From Curtobacterium sp. MMLR14_010 (GTDB lineage: Bacteria > Actinomycetota > Actinomycetes > Actinomycetales > Microbacteriaceae), in contig NZ_MJGV01000035.1 of the NCBI RefSeq assembly GCF_001865015.1, positions 1 through 64,000 on the forward strand: DNA of 64,000 nt. Reading direction: 5' to 3'. The stretch's first letter is position 1. Each line of letters begins with the position of its first letter. This document shows positions 1 through 8,668 of the stretch, in pieces. Under the pieces are notes generated by a model. That model worked only from the letters and a program-made list of their open reading frames with translations, was not told where the DNA came from and made no database searches. The position numbers were made by a program, and so were the translations under genes.

Positions 1-1065
1 GGCCTCATCGTCGCCGGTGCCCGGGTGATGTACTCGCGGCGCGGGGAGCCATTCCAGGAGGTCATGGGCGCCCTCGGCCGCGCAGTCGCGGTCATCACCC
101 TCGGAACCGCAGCGATCCAGATTTTCGTATGGGGTGGGGACGCCTACGCGCAGTGGATCCTCAAGGCATCGGGTATCAGCGCGACCGGCGGGTACACGGC
201 CGCAGGCTTCGCCGCAGCTTCCCCCGGGCTCGCGCTGATCTTTGGCCTGCTCGGCGTGATCGCGGTCGGGCTGCAGTGGGTCATCATGTTTGTCCGCCAG
301 GCGCTGATGCTGCTCCTGAGCGCGTTCTGGCAGGTCTCTGCTTCCTACGCGCTGCTCAAGCGGGGTGAGCAGGCGTTCGAGAAGATCACCGCCTGGATCA
401 TCGCGTTCATCATCTACACACCGCTCGCGGCGTCGATCTACGCGTTCGCGTGGCGACTCAAAGACGGCCAGGACGGCGTCGGCGGGGTCCTCTACGGACT
501 GATGCTCATCGTCCTCGCCGTTGTGGCGCTGCCGGCGATCATGCGACTCCTCATCCCCGCATCCGGTGCCCTAGGGGGCGCGATCGGCGGAGCGATGGCG
601 CTGGGTGTCGGCGCCGCAGCGCTGCAGGCGGGTGTCGCCGTCGGCGCGGCGGTCGCAACCGGCGGCGCGTCCGCCAGCGCCGGAGCTGGCGCAGGCACCG
701 CGGCGACGACGTCGACGACCAGCACCGGCGTTGCCGAGGGCGGCGAAATGGCCTCCGCGGGTGGCCAGGCCGGTGGTTTCGGATCGGACAGCACGCCGAC
801 CGCCGGTGGCAGTGACGGCGACGCGTCCAGCTCGGGCAGCGATGGCGCCGCAGGCATGGTCGGCGGGGAATCAGCGTCGGGTGCTGGCGGCAGTGACGGG
901 TCGAGCGGCAGCGACGGCGGTAGCGGGACGCCGGCCGCGGGCGGGGCAGCGGATTCCGGCTCGGGACCGTCGTCCGGCAGCCGCGCGGGATGGGCGGCGG
1001 CAGGAGCCGCGGCGGACAGCTCAGAGGGTGCAGCGAACACAGCGGAAGGAATGATCGGTGAGTGA
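1..1065 (+). CDS. VirB6/TrbL-like conjugation membrane protein (5' partial)
   Basis: The frame is open at the window edge, so the true start lies upstream; the first internal start is GTG at 25. The visible part has several hydrophobic segments in its first ~190 residues, then a long tail (about residues 195-345) made almost only of Gly, Ala, Ser, Thr and Asp. This layout, membrane helices followed by a low-complexity hydrophilic tail, is typical of the polytopic VirB6/TrbL-like channel component of actinobacterial type IV secretion operons. It overlaps the SCO6880-like gene by 8 bp, so the two are translationally coupled. The family call rests on topology and context, not on a sequence motif. 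Confidence 0.7.
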   Translation, partial: GLIVAGARVMYSRRGEPFQEVMGALGRAVAVITLGTAAIQIFVWGGDAYAQWILKASGISATGGYTAAGFAAASPGLALIFGLLGVIAVGLQWVIMFVRQALMLLLSAFWQVSASYALLKRGEQAFEKITAWIIAFIIYTPLAASIYAFAWRLKDGQDGVGGVLYGLMLIVLAVVALPAIMRLLIPASGALGGAIGGAMALGVGAAALQAGVAVGAAVATGGASASAGAGAGTAATTSTTSTGVAEGGEMASAGGQAGGFGSDSTPTAGGSDGDASSSGSDGAAGMVGGESASGAGGSDGSSGSDGGSGTPAAGGAADSGSGPSSGSRAGWAAAGAAADSSEGAANTAEGMIGE

Positions 1066-2584
1066 CGCAACAGCAGGAAAGCGGATCCGGTTCGGCAACT
1101 GGTTGCCGACCACGAAGGGCACCCTCGGTGGGCTGACCCTCATCGGCTGGGCGATGCTCCTGACCGGCGTGATGGTCATGGTTGTCTGCCTCGTCGTCGG
1201 CTGGTGGCTCGCGGGCATTCTCGCTGTCCTCGCCGGCGTCGTCGGCAACGCCCTGTTTATCGTCCGCTGGGGCGACCCGACGGCCGGTCGCACGGTCGCT
1301 GCTCGCGTCTGGGACCGCTCCGTGGACCGCAAGCGCCAGCGCGCGGGAACGAACCACTACCGCACCGGGCTCTTCACGGAGCTGCCGGACGACGCGCTGA
1401 CAGCGCTTCCCGGGATGCTCTCCGACCTCGAGGAGATCACCGGCGTCGACGGTGAGGGTGAGGAGTACGTCCTACTTCACCACCGGAAGGACTCCCGGAA
1501 CCCGCTGCTTGCCGCGACGTTCACCTGCCACCCCGACGGCACCGCACTGCTCCCGCAGGACCGCATCAACGCGCAGGTGTCCGAGTTCGGCGGGTGGATC
1601 GCGTCCCTGTCACGGGACACCGCGATCGAGGGCGCCGTGATCGTGGTCGACTCCGCCCAGGAATCCGTCGACCCCCTGATCGCGAAGATCGACGGCGAAG
1701 TCTCCCCACACGCCCCGGCCGCCGCGCAGCGACAGCTCCGCGAGGGCGCACGGGCGCTGCCACCGGCCTACGCCGACGTCGAGGTGTTCACCTCCGTCGT
1801 GTGGAGCGTCCACGAGCTCGCCGAGAACGTCGATGAGGCCGCGGCTGACATCGCGGCGAAACTGCCGAACCACCGCGCGCTCCTCGCCGGCGCCGGCGCG
1901 GGGAGCCCCGCGGTGGCCACTAGCCAGGACCTCGCCCGTGCCGTGCGCGTCGCGTACCAGCCGGAGCGATCGCGGGAGTTCGGCTCCGACGACCTCGCGG
2001 GGCTGCCGTTCCGGATGAAGGTCACTCAGGCGGGCCCCGACGAGTTCCACGACGACCAGCGGCGGATCTGCTACCACGATGGGGTCGCGTCGATGACGGC
2101 GATGATGGTCGCTCCGCCGCAGATGCACATCACCGAGGACTTCCTCGAGGTGCTGTTCCGGCCGAATGGGAAGTTCCTCCGGAAGCGCACGGCCGTGTTC
2201 TACCGGCCGCTCAGCCCGGGGGCTGCGATCAAGGCAGCGAAGAAGCTCGGTGCGAACGCCCGCCGCAACTCGACGACCGCCACCGGCCAGGAGGACGAGA
2301 TGGCGAAGTATCGGCGGCAGCTCGCGAAGAAGACGGAGCTGGACCTGATGACCGGTGCGTCGATGACGGCGTTCGCGATCGAGGTCACCGTCACGTTCGA
2401 GCCGTCCAAGCGCGGCATCCGGAACGCGACCACGGAACTGAAGAACATCCTCGACGGCACCGGCATCGCGTATCGGTTCGTGGAGACCGACGCCGCCGCC
2501 GGCTTCCACTCGACGCTCCCGCTCGGTGTCCTGCCGTGGGCGTACGCGACAGCGATTCAGGGCGTCACGGATCGGACCGACTGA
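1058..2584 (+). CDS. SCO6880-family type IV secretion protein
   Basis: 508 aa, GTG start overlapping the preceding stop. The N-terminus carries the FGNWLPTTKGTLGGLTLIGW-like stretch (about residues 10-30) typical of SCO6880-family proteins, then two hydrophobic helices (about 25-70) and a large soluble domain. SCO6880 proteins sit beside VirB4-like ATPases in actinobacterial conjugation operons, and are thought to join a PrgI/VirB3-like membrane part to an inactive ATPase-like domain. No Walker A motif is visible, as expected. It overlaps the next small gene by one base. Role in the secretion channel is inferred from family and position. Confidence 0.8.
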   Translation: MSDATAGKRIRFGNWLPTTKGTLGGLTLIGWAMLLTGVMVMVVCLVVGWWLAGILAVLAGVVGNALFIVRWGDPTAGRTVAARVWDRSVDRKRQRAGTNHYRTGLFTELPDDALTALPGMLSDLEEITGVDGEGEEYVLLHHRKDSRNPLLAATFTCHPDGTALLPQDRINAQVSEFGGWIASLSRDTAIEGAVIVVDSAQESVDPLIAKIDGEVSPHAPAAAQRQLREGARALPPAYADVEVFTSVVWSVHELAENVDEAAADIAAKLPNHRALLAGAGAGSPAVATSQDLARAVRVAYQPERSREFGSDDLAGLPFRMKVTQAGPDEFHDDQRRICYHDGVASMTAMMVAPPQMHITEDFLEVLFRPNGKFLRKRTAVFYRPLSPGAAIKAAKKLGANARRNSTTATGQEDEMAKYRRQLAKKTELDLMTGASMTAFAIEVTVTFEPSKRGIRNATTELKNILDGTGIAYRFVETDAAAGFHSTLPLGVLPWAYATAIQGVTDRTD

Positions 2585-2793
2585 TGCGGCTGCAGGACGT
2601 CGGCACCGTCGAGACCGTGGTGCCGAAGCGCGATGACCTCGCGGAAGCCCGGAAGGGCAAGCTCACCGACCGGCTCCACGAGCTCGAGCACGCCACGAGC
2701 CAGGGCTTCGTCCTGGTCCACACCGTCGTCCTCGAGGGCGAGCAGTACGCCACCTTCGTCGACACCCTCATCCAAGACAGGAGCGCTCTCTGA
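2584..2793 (+). CDS. Small conserved protein inside the secretion operon
   Basis: 69 aa; its ATG shares one base with the upstream TGA, and its own TGA overlaps the ATG of the VirB4-like gene, so it is locked into the operon by coupling at both ends. The sequence is charged and amphipathic in the first half, then ends in a hydrophobic patch with LEGEQYATFVDTL. A clear paralogue of almost equal length is encoded at 55520-55726, next to the ArdC-like gene, sharing VLEG..xATFVDT. Function unknown. Its placement between two core secretion genes suggests a structural or assembly accessory. Confidence 0.75.
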   Translation: MRLQDVGTVETVVPKRDDLAEARKGKLTDRLHELEHATSQGFVLVHTVVLEGEQYATFVDTLIQDRSAL

Positions 2794-4307
2794 TGGCGCA
2801 GAGCATGACGAAGCGGCTCACCCGGACCCCGTCGGGGTTCTTCGCCCCGAACGGCGGCGGGTGGGAGCAGATGCCGCAGCCGCCGCGGTGGTACGCCACC
2901 AGCGTGCAGGTGTGTGGGATCTACCCGTTCGGTGCCGGCACAGGCCGCCCGATCGACGGATCCCCGCTCGGCGAGGACATGATGACCCACACCGCCGTGT
3001 GCACCGACCATGACGCCCTCTACCGGGCCAACATCATCTCCTCACCCTCGGCATTCCTGTTCGGCTTGAACGGCAACGGGAAGTCCAGCACGGCGCAGAC
3101 CCTCATTGGCGGGCAGGTCGGCCGCGGGCTCACGCCGGCGATCTTCGACCCGATCAAGGGCGAGCACGTGCCGTGGATCGAGGAGCTCGGTGGGACCGTG
3201 TTCTCCATCGGCCCGCAGGCTCGCCACCAACTGAACCTCCTCTCGCCCGGTCCCCTCGGCTACGCCGCCCGCCGCATCGGCGGGAAAGTGGGCGCCGAGC
3301 TGCTGCAGCTGGCACGGGCGAAGTCGATCGACCTGGTGAAGCTGTGCGTGAAGATCAGCCGCGGCAGCCGTGAGCCACTCAGCGATATCGAGGAAACGGC
3401 CGTCGAGGCAATCGTCGACACGATCCTGAACCACGTCGGCCCGAACGAGACCGCGGTCACGGCCGACCTGGTGCGCGCGTTCGCGGAGGTGTCCCCGCTC
3501 ATGCTCGAGCGGACCGGCCTGTCCACGCCGGAGGCGTTTCACACACGGTTCGCGCGGCTCGGGGAGTCGCTGCGATCGCTGATGACCGGGCAGATGGGGC
3601 AGATGCTCTCCGGCACGAACTCGATCGAGTTCGAACCGGGCAACCCGGGCGGGTTCTGCTTCGACACGTCCTCGATCGGGCAGGGGAACACGAAGCTGCT
3701 CTCCGCCGCGATGCTGTCGACCTGGTCGCTCGGCATGGACGCGATCGACGCGCACTGGGAGCTCGCACAGCACGAGCTCGCCAAGGAAGCCGAGGCGTAC
3801 GCCAACGGCGACCGCTACCAAGCGCAGGTGACGTGGGGCGGCTACACGTCCCTGATGGATGAGTTCTGGTACCCGATCCGCGCGTGCGAGGGCATGGTCG
3901 ACCTCGTCGACGGCCTGTCCCGCACCAACCGCAGCGTCGGTGCCGCGGAGTTGAAGGTGTCGCACTCCCCGAAGGACCTGCTGTCGCTGCCGAACGCGGA
4001 CGACCGGGAGAAGGCGAAGGGGTTCATCGAACGGTCCGGGCTGCTGATGCTCATGGCGCTCAGCCGCGACGACCTCAACGAGCTCAGCAAGGTCCGGTCC
4101 CTGACGCCGAAGGAGATCGACCTCGTCGCGAAGTTCAACTCCTCCAAGACGTGGCGGTCGCCGCGTCGGCAGAAGGGCACCAAGGGAGCCCCTCCCGGCG
4201 CCGGGAAGGTGCTGCTGAAGATCTCCGAGCGCGTCGGGATCCCCGTGCAGATGCTCCGCACCCAGACCCAGATGGCCCTCCACGACACCGACGAGCGCTA
4301 CCAGTGA
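2793..4307 (+). CDS. VirB4/TraC-like conjugation ATPase
   Basis: 504 aa. Walker A GLNGNGKSS lies at about residues 91-99 and a Walker B-type LMDEFW at about 353-358, the arrangement of VirB4/TraC ATPases that energise type IV secretion. VirB4 proteins act at the inner face of the membrane and power pilus or channel assembly and substrate passage. The protein is shorter than Gram-negative VirB4 (~800 aa); the missing N-terminal part may correspond to the upstream SCO6880-like protein. It overlaps the preceding small gene and is followed closely by the ParA-like gene. Confidence 0.85.
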   Translation: MAQSMTKRLTRTPSGFFAPNGGGWEQMPQPPRWYATSVQVCGIYPFGAGTGRPIDGSPLGEDMMTHTAVCTDHDALYRANIISSPSAFLFGLNGNGKSSTAQTLIGGQVGRGLTPAIFDPIKGEHVPWIEELGGTVFSIGPQARHQLNLLSPGPLGYAARRIGGKVGAELLQLARAKSIDLVKLCVKISRGSREPLSDIEETAVEAIVDTILNHVGPNETAVTADLVRAFAEVSPLMLERTGLSTPEAFHTRFARLGESLRSLMTGQMGQMLSGTNSIEFEPGNPGGFCFDTSSIGQGNTKLLSAAMLSTWSLGMDAIDAHWELAQHELAKEAEAYANGDRYQAQVTWGGYTSLMDEFWYPIRACEGMVDLVDGLSRTNRSVGAAELKVSHSPKDLLSLPNADDREKAKGFIERSGLLMLMALSRDDLNELSKVRSLTPKEIDLVAKFNSSKTWRSPRRQKGTKGAPPGAGKVLLKISERVGIPVQMLRTQTQMALHDTDERYQ

Positions 4308-4351
4308 CGACGAACCCAGAGACGACAAGCCGAGAGACAGGACGAACGATC

Positions 4352-5698
4352 ATGCCGAACAGCACCGTGCACGTCGACTACGACCTGGTCGCGAACGGCG
4401 ACCACATCACCATCGGGGACGCCACGTTCACCGGCTCCAGCGCCTACCCCGACACCATCGGGTGGCTCACCGCGCGAGCGGCGAACACCGGCGCGGCCGT
4501 CGTGGTCCGCAGCTACGACGCCGGCACGGGCGCCGACACGCTGTTCAGCATCGACGGCGCCGGCACCATCGAGGCCGTCACTGGTGCCGTCTCCGACAGC
4601 GCCACCGGATCCCCGTGGGAAGCACAGCCCGCAGCGCCGGCGATCCCGCAAGCCCCTCGAGCTGAGTACGTCGACTCCGCCCCCGCCGGCGCTCCCTTCC
4701 TCACCCCGGCCCCCGCCGCGCCGGCCACCCCAACATCGCCGGCAGTGGCGGAAGCCGAAGCCGTTCCGTCGACGCGTCGGAAAGCTCGGCAGTCGTTCCT
4801 CACCCGCGAAGAGGTCGAGGAACCCGCCACGCAGAGCCTCCGCGGGATCCTCGCCCGGATGGGCCTTCGAGTCTCACCATCGGCCGCGGAGCGCGCAGAA
4901 CGCGACTGGACGCGCCTGGTGAGCCAGCACTGGCCCGGCCCGCGGACGATCGCGATCGTCAACGGCAAGGGCGGCGTCGGGAAGACCATGACGACCATCA
5001 GCCTGTCAAGCGTGTTCGCCCGCCACGGCGGCGCCGGCGTCCTCGCGTGGGACAACAACCAGACCCGCGGGACCCTTGGCTGGTCCACCGAGCAGGGGCC
5101 GCACGATGCGAGCATCCTCGACCTGCTCCCGCAGGTGTCACGGCTCCTCGGCACCGGCGCGCAGTCCGCGGACCTCGCGCACTACGTGCACCACCAGACC
5201 CGAGACCGGTACGACGTCCTCCGCTCCAAGCCCGAGGTCCTCGCCACCGAGCAGCGCTTCGACGCGACCACCGTGGACTCCATCCACAACGTCGCCGCGA
5301 AGTTCTACCGGCTCGTGTTCATCGACTCCGGCAACGACGAAACGGACCCGATGTGGCTCCGCGCGATCGAGCGGGCGGACCAGATCGTCGTCCCGACGAT
5401 CGGGGAAGCGAAAGCGGCCGAGTCCGCAGCGCTCCTCCTTGAAGGGCTCCACGCCCGCGGCGGTCACTTCGCTGACCTCGCGGACAAGGCCGTCGTCGTG
5501 GTCAGCAAGCACAAGCACGACCTGCCCGACGCGGAGCTGACGAAGATGGCGTCCGGGTTCTCCGGCCTTGCCCGCGACGTCGTCACGATCCCCTACGACA
5601 AGGGGCTCGGCGCAGACGTCATCAACTACGGCGGCCTCCGACCGGAGACGCAGCGCGCCTGGCTCGCCGCGGGCGCTGCCGTCGCGAAGGGGCTCTGA
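4352..5698 (+). CDS. ParA/MinD-type ATPase with long N-terminal extension
   Basis: 448 aa from ATG 4352, which has a purine-rich GAGACAGGA upstream; an alternative GTG at 4304 overlaps the previous stop and would add 16 residues. The first ~75 residues form an unrecognised domain, followed by a Pro/Ala-rich linker (~90-140). A deviant Walker A motif KGGVGKT sits at about residue 207, with the ParA-type conserved stretch VFIDSGNDETDP near 326-337. MinD/ParA-like ATPases are regular members of actinobacterial conjugation operons and may position the secretion complex or plasmid. It is not next to the ParB-like gene at 56545, so a role in transfer is at least as likely as partition. Confidence 0.8.
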   Translation: MPNSTVHVDYDLVANGDHITIGDATFTGSSAYPDTIGWLTARAANTGAAVVVRSYDAGTGADTLFSIDGAGTIEAVTGAVSDSATGSPWEAQPAAPAIPQAPRAEYVDSAPAGAPFLTPAPAAPATPTSPAVAEAEAVPSTRRKARQSFLTREEVEEPATQSLRGILARMGLRVSPSAAERAERDWTRLVSQHWPGPRTIAIVNGKGGVGKTMTTISLSSVFARHGGAGVLAWDNNQTRGTLGWSTEQGPHDASILDLLPQVSRLLGTGAQSADLAHYVHHQTRDRYDVLRSKPEVLATEQRFDATTVDSIHNVAAKFYRLVFIDSGNDETDPMWLRAIERADQIVVPTIGEAKAAESAALLLEGLHARGGHFADLADKAVVVVSKHKHDLPDAELTKMASGFSGLARDVVTIPYDKGLGADVINYGGLRPETQRAWLAAGAAVAKGL

Positions 5699-5705
5699 CC
5701 TGCCC

Positions 5706-6167
5706 ATGACCAAGAGGAACCTCGCGATCGCGACTGCACTGCTGGGCGTCATTGCGATCGCGCTCATTCTTCTCGCGGTCAGGGCACACCTTCCGCACCG
5801 CGGCGAGGACGCCAGATCGACGTCGTCACCCATTCCCTCGGCTTCCGCAGCGCCGACCTCGGAAGACGTCGCTCACGCGGTCGCTGAGCGGTTCTGCGAG
5901 CCCGAGGCGACGAAGAACACCTGGCAGCGTTCCCTCACTCCGTACCTGACCCCCGACGCGTGGCAGCTCTACTCCGCGGTCCGGCCAGCAAACGTCCCCT
6001 GCGCCGACGTCCACGACGACGGGAAGCCCGTAGGCGATCAGCAGACGTCGACGGACCGGGCGTACCAGTTCACCGCCTCCACGGGCGGTCCCGTGACCGT
6101 GACGCTGCACCGCGACACCAAGCAGGACCCGTGGCTGGCGTCCTACATCAACGCCGGACAGGAGTAG
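5706..6167 (+). CDS. Single-pass membrane protein of the transfer operon
   Basis: 153 aa starting at ATG 5706, 5 bp after the ParA-like stop. Residues ~5-27 form one transmembrane helix. A Ser/Pro/Ala-rich linker follows, then a domain of ~105 residues with two Cys that could lie outside the cell. The design (short cytoplasmic tail, one helix, external mixed alpha/beta domain) resembles VirB8/TcpC-like channel proteins with NTF2-like folds, but no diagnostic motif is visible, so that assignment is structural inference only. It lies directly before the NlpC/P60 protein, whose ribosome site is in its last codons. Confidence 0.7.
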   Translation: MTKRNLAIATALLGVIAIALILLAVRAHLPHRGEDARSTSSPIPSASAAPTSEDVAHAVAERFCEPEATKNTWQRSLTPYLTPDAWQLYSAVRPANVPCADVHDDGKPVGDQQTSTDRAYQFTASTGGPVTVTLHRDTKQDPWLASYINAGQE

Positions 6168-6170
6168 CTC

Positions 6171-7253
6171 ATGGGCGGCAAAGGGAGCATTATCGCGATC
6201 GTTGCGCTCGCGCCGATCCTCGGCGTCGTCGTGATCGTCGTGGTGCTGTTCACGATCATCACCGGCGCCGGCGACGACGACGCCGCGGCCGCGACCTGTG
6301 GGGCGACGGGCACCGTGTCCGGTACTGCCGTGGCGGTGCAGGAGGGGCGCCTCCCCGCAAAGGTCGGCCCCTACTCCGGCGACCAGGTGAAGAACGCCGC
6401 GGCGATCATCTCAATCGGCAAGCAGCGCGGGCTCACCCAGCACGCCCAGCAGACCGCGCTCATGGCCGCGATGACCGAGTCCACGCTCAACAACCTGCAA
6501 GGCGGCGACCGCGACTCCGCCGGCCTGTTCCAGATGCGCCCCTCCCAGGGGTGGGGCACACACGCTCAGGTCACCGACATCAGCTACGCGACAACTGAGT
6601 TCTACGAACGCCTGGTGAAGGTGCCCGGCTGGGACAGCATGAACCCGGGCGAGGCAGCTCAGGCTGTCGAGGGATCAGCGTTCCCAGATGCGTACGCGAC
6701 GAAGTCGGCGTACGCGGTCGAGATGATGAACGCCCTGTCCGGGGTGACGGTGTCGACGGTTTCGCAGACCACCGAAGGCGCTACCTGCATCGCAGGAGCG
6801 GCCTCAGGTGCCGCCGCTGGCGGCACGAACAACGCTCTGGTCGGTGGCGAGCAGCCCGCGACGGGGCCGCACGCGGCGCAGATCAACCAGGTCATCGGGT
6901 TCGCGAAGCAGCAGCTCGGCAAGAACTACGTCCTCGGCGGTGCCGGCCCGAACGTGTGGGACTGCTCGGGGCTGACGAAGGTCGCGTACGCGCAGATCGG
7001 GATCAACATCGACGCCGGCCACTCCGCGACCACGCAGTGGCGCAACGGCGTCGCCCGCGGGCAGATGCACCCCCTGTCCGAAGCGCAACCCGGGGACCTC
7101 ATCTTCTGGGGCGGCAACGACGCCTGGCACGTCGGCATCAGCCTCGGCGGCGACATGATGATCGCCGCTCCCAAGGTCGGCGACGTCGTGAAGATCCAAA
7201 AGGTGTGGGGCACCCCCAACGGCCAGGTCTGGCGGCCCGCCGACGGTATTTGA
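6171..7253 (+). CDS. Membrane-anchored NlpC/P60 cell-wall hydrolase (VirB1-like role)
   Basis: 360 aa. An N-terminal helix (about residues 7-32) anchors it. A lysozyme-like/transglycosylase-type segment follows (~75-190, with TESTLNN and AGLFQMRPSQGWG). The C-terminal ~120 residues are an NlpC/P60 domain with the catalytic Cys in DCSG (C265) and His in WHVGI (H320). Such bifunctional hydrolases (VirB1/Tcp-like) locally open peptidoglycan so the conjugation channel can cross the wall. The ribosome site ACAGGAG at 6157-6163 overlaps the end of the upstream gene. Its stop codon starts a short tandem repeat. Confidence 0.87.
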   Translation: MGGKGSIIAIVALAPILGVVVIVVVLFTIITGAGDDDAAAATCGATGTVSGTAVAVQEGRLPAKVGPYSGDQVKNAAAIISIGKQRGLTQHAQQTALMAAMTESTLNNLQGGDRDSAGLFQMRPSQGWGTHAQVTDISYATTEFYERLVKVPGWDSMNPGEAAQAVEGSAFPDAYATKSAYAVEMMNALSGVTVSTVSQTTEGATCIAGAASGAAAGGTNNALVGGEQPATGPHAAQINQVIGFAKQQLGKNYVLGGAGPNVWDCSGLTKVAYAQIGINIDAGHSATTQWRNGVARGQMHPLSEAQPGDLIFWGGNDAWHVGISLGGDMMIAAPKVGDVVKIQKVWGTPNGQVWRPADGI

Positions 7254-7287
7254 GCGTCGGCCTCTGAGCGTCGGCCTCTGAGCGTCG
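7251..7287 (+). repeat. Short tandem repeat, 14-bp unit
   Basis: TGAGCGTCGGCCTC occurs at 7251-7264 and 7265-7278, followed by a partial third copy at 7279-7287. The first TGA is the stop codon of the NlpC/P60 gene and each copy repeats a TGA. It is probably a replication-slippage product; no hairpin is evident. Confidence 0.9.
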
Positions 7288-7323
7288 TCGCCGGCGGTAC
7301 ACGAACGAAGCAAGGAGCACACC

Positions 7324-7710
7324 ATGACAGCACTCACGCACCGCGTCGACGCGGCCACGGTGGCACTCGAGGACCTCGCCGCGCTCGAGGGGACGACGCT
7401 CGTATGGCGAGGGCGGACCGGGTCGATCGGCGCGTTGTTCTCCCCGCTCGAGGGGGAGGTGCCTCCGGACCTGCTCGCGCTCACCGCTGCCGAGCACATG
7501 GTCGACCTGCTGGAGTACCAGCCCGACCACCGGTACCGACGTGTGGACGCATTCACCGATGGTCTCGGGAGCGTTGCCGCGGTCCTCGATCGATTGGCGG
7601 CCCTCGCGCCGGCTGAGCCGATCGTGCGGTTCGGCGGCGGGCTGGAGCTCGACGGGCCCGGGCTGCGGGATGTGCCGGCGGTGGCGCTCTGGACCGGACG
7701 GACGTGGTGA
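7324..7710 (+). CDS. Hypothetical protein in transfer operon
   Basis: 128 aa, ATG start with a good AAGGAG site at 7312-7317. No signal peptide or membrane helix. The protein is acidic, with leucine-rich amphipathic stretches and repeated Ala-Leu patterns (VALEDLAALEG, VLDRLAALAPAEP) suggesting helical packing. No family recognised. It overlaps the next gene by 4 bp (GTGA), so it belongs to the same transcript as the coupling protein. A cytoplasmic accessory role in transfer is the most that context supports. Confidence 0.7.
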   Translation: MTALTHRVDAATVALEDLAALEGTTLVWRGRTGSIGALFSPLEGEVPPDLLALTAAEHMVDLLEYQPDHRYRRVDAFTDGLGSVAAVLDRLAALAPAEPIVRFGGGLELDGPGLRDVPAVALWTGRTW

Positions 7711-7934
7711 GCATGACCGGGATCGGCCGCACCATGACCGGCGTCGCGGACGCACTGCGCGATGTCGTCGACGCGTACAAGAAGGCCCGCCGGCAGCGGG
7801 ACGAGATGATCGTTGCCGCCGTCCCGGTGCTCGGCCAGCACGGCGTCGCGGAAGCATCCGGGCTGTCCCGGCGCCGCGTCCGCCAGTTGCTTGCCGAAGC
7901 GGAAGCGGCTGACCGGCAAGGGGACCCCCAATGA
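7707..7934 (+). CDS. Small helix-turn-helix protein
   Basis: 75 aa from the GTG at 7707 that overlaps the preceding stop (ATG at 7713 is possible). The second half (about 40-65) reads as a helix-turn-helix: VLGQHGVAEASGLSRRRVRQ, preceded by a basic Lys/Arg-rich helix. Proteins of this shape are found in actinobacterial plasmid operons as DNA-binding accessories. It overlaps the next gene by ATGA. Possible operon autoregulator or relaxosome helper; neither can be chosen from sequence. Confidence 0.7.
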   Translation: MSMTGIGRTMTGVADALRDVVDAYKKARRQRDEMIVAAVPVLGQHGVAEASGLSRRRVRQLLAEAEAADRQGDPQ

Positions 7935-8668
7935 GACGCCGCATAAAGCAGCACCTCCTCACCGCGGCGGTCCTGGTCGCGGCCGCTGGCCTCGGCGCGA
8001 TCGCCGCACCCTACGTGCACCCGAGCACTGCGACTGGTGACAGCCTGCCGGCGTCGACGGCCGCGCCGTCCGCCTCGAGCACGGCGTCCTCGGCCACGAC
8101 GTCGGATGCGCTGCAGGACCTCCACGCACTGGCGGTGTCGGACGCGTCCGTGCCCGGGTATGACCGGGCCGCGTTCGGGCAGGCGTGGGCCGACGTCGAC
8201 CACAACGGCTGCGACACCCGCAACGACGTGCTGCGCCGAGACCTCACGGGCGTTCTTACCCGCGCCGGCACCCACGGGTGCGTGGTGCTCTCCGGGACGC
8301 TGCACGACCCGTACACGAGCCGCACCATCGCCTTCCACCGCGGGCCGTCGTCGAGCTTGGCGGTACAGATCGACCACCGGTACCCGCTCGGGCTCGCCTG
8401 GCAGCACGGGGCGGCGGCGTGGACGCCCGCGCAACGAGAGCAGTTCGCCAACGACCCGGTGAACCTCGCCGCCGTCGACGGGCCCGCGAACGAGCAGAAG
8501 TCCGACGCAGGGCCCGGGGAGTGGATGCCGGCGAACACCGGTGACGCGTGCACCTACGCCACGACGTTCGTGGCCGTGGCCACGAAGTGGCGGCTGTCGC
8601 TCGACACTGCTGACGAACACGCACTGGAGGGCACCCTCACCCGGTGCGCAACGCAGGGGAGCAACTGA
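7931..8668 (+). CDS. Exported HNH-type nuclease, DUF1524 family
   Basis: 245 aa. Residues ~8-27 are a signal peptide or membrane anchor, followed by a Ser/Thr/Ala-rich linker. The C-terminal part has the DUF1524/HNH signature: IDHRYPL around residue 146, then a long helix, FANDPVNLAAVDGPANEQK near 175-195 and a closing WMP. This family, related to the nuclease part of GmrSD, occurs widely as secreted proteins in actinobacteria. An exported nuclease in a conjugation operon could process extracellular DNA or act on neighbouring cells, but its substrate is unknown. It overlaps both neighbours by ATGA. Confidence 0.78.
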   Translation: MRRRIKQHLLTAAVLVAAAGLGAIAAPYVHPSTATGDSLPASTAAPSASSTASSATTSDALQDLHALAVSDASVPGYDRAAFGQAWADVDHNGCDTRNDVLRRDLTGVLTRAGTHGCVVLSGTLHDPYTSRTIAFHRGPSSSLAVQIDHRYPLGLAWQHGAAAWTPAQREQFANDPVNLAAVDGPANEQKSDAGPGEWMPANTGDACTYATTFVAVATKWRLSLDTADEHALEGTLTRCATQGSN

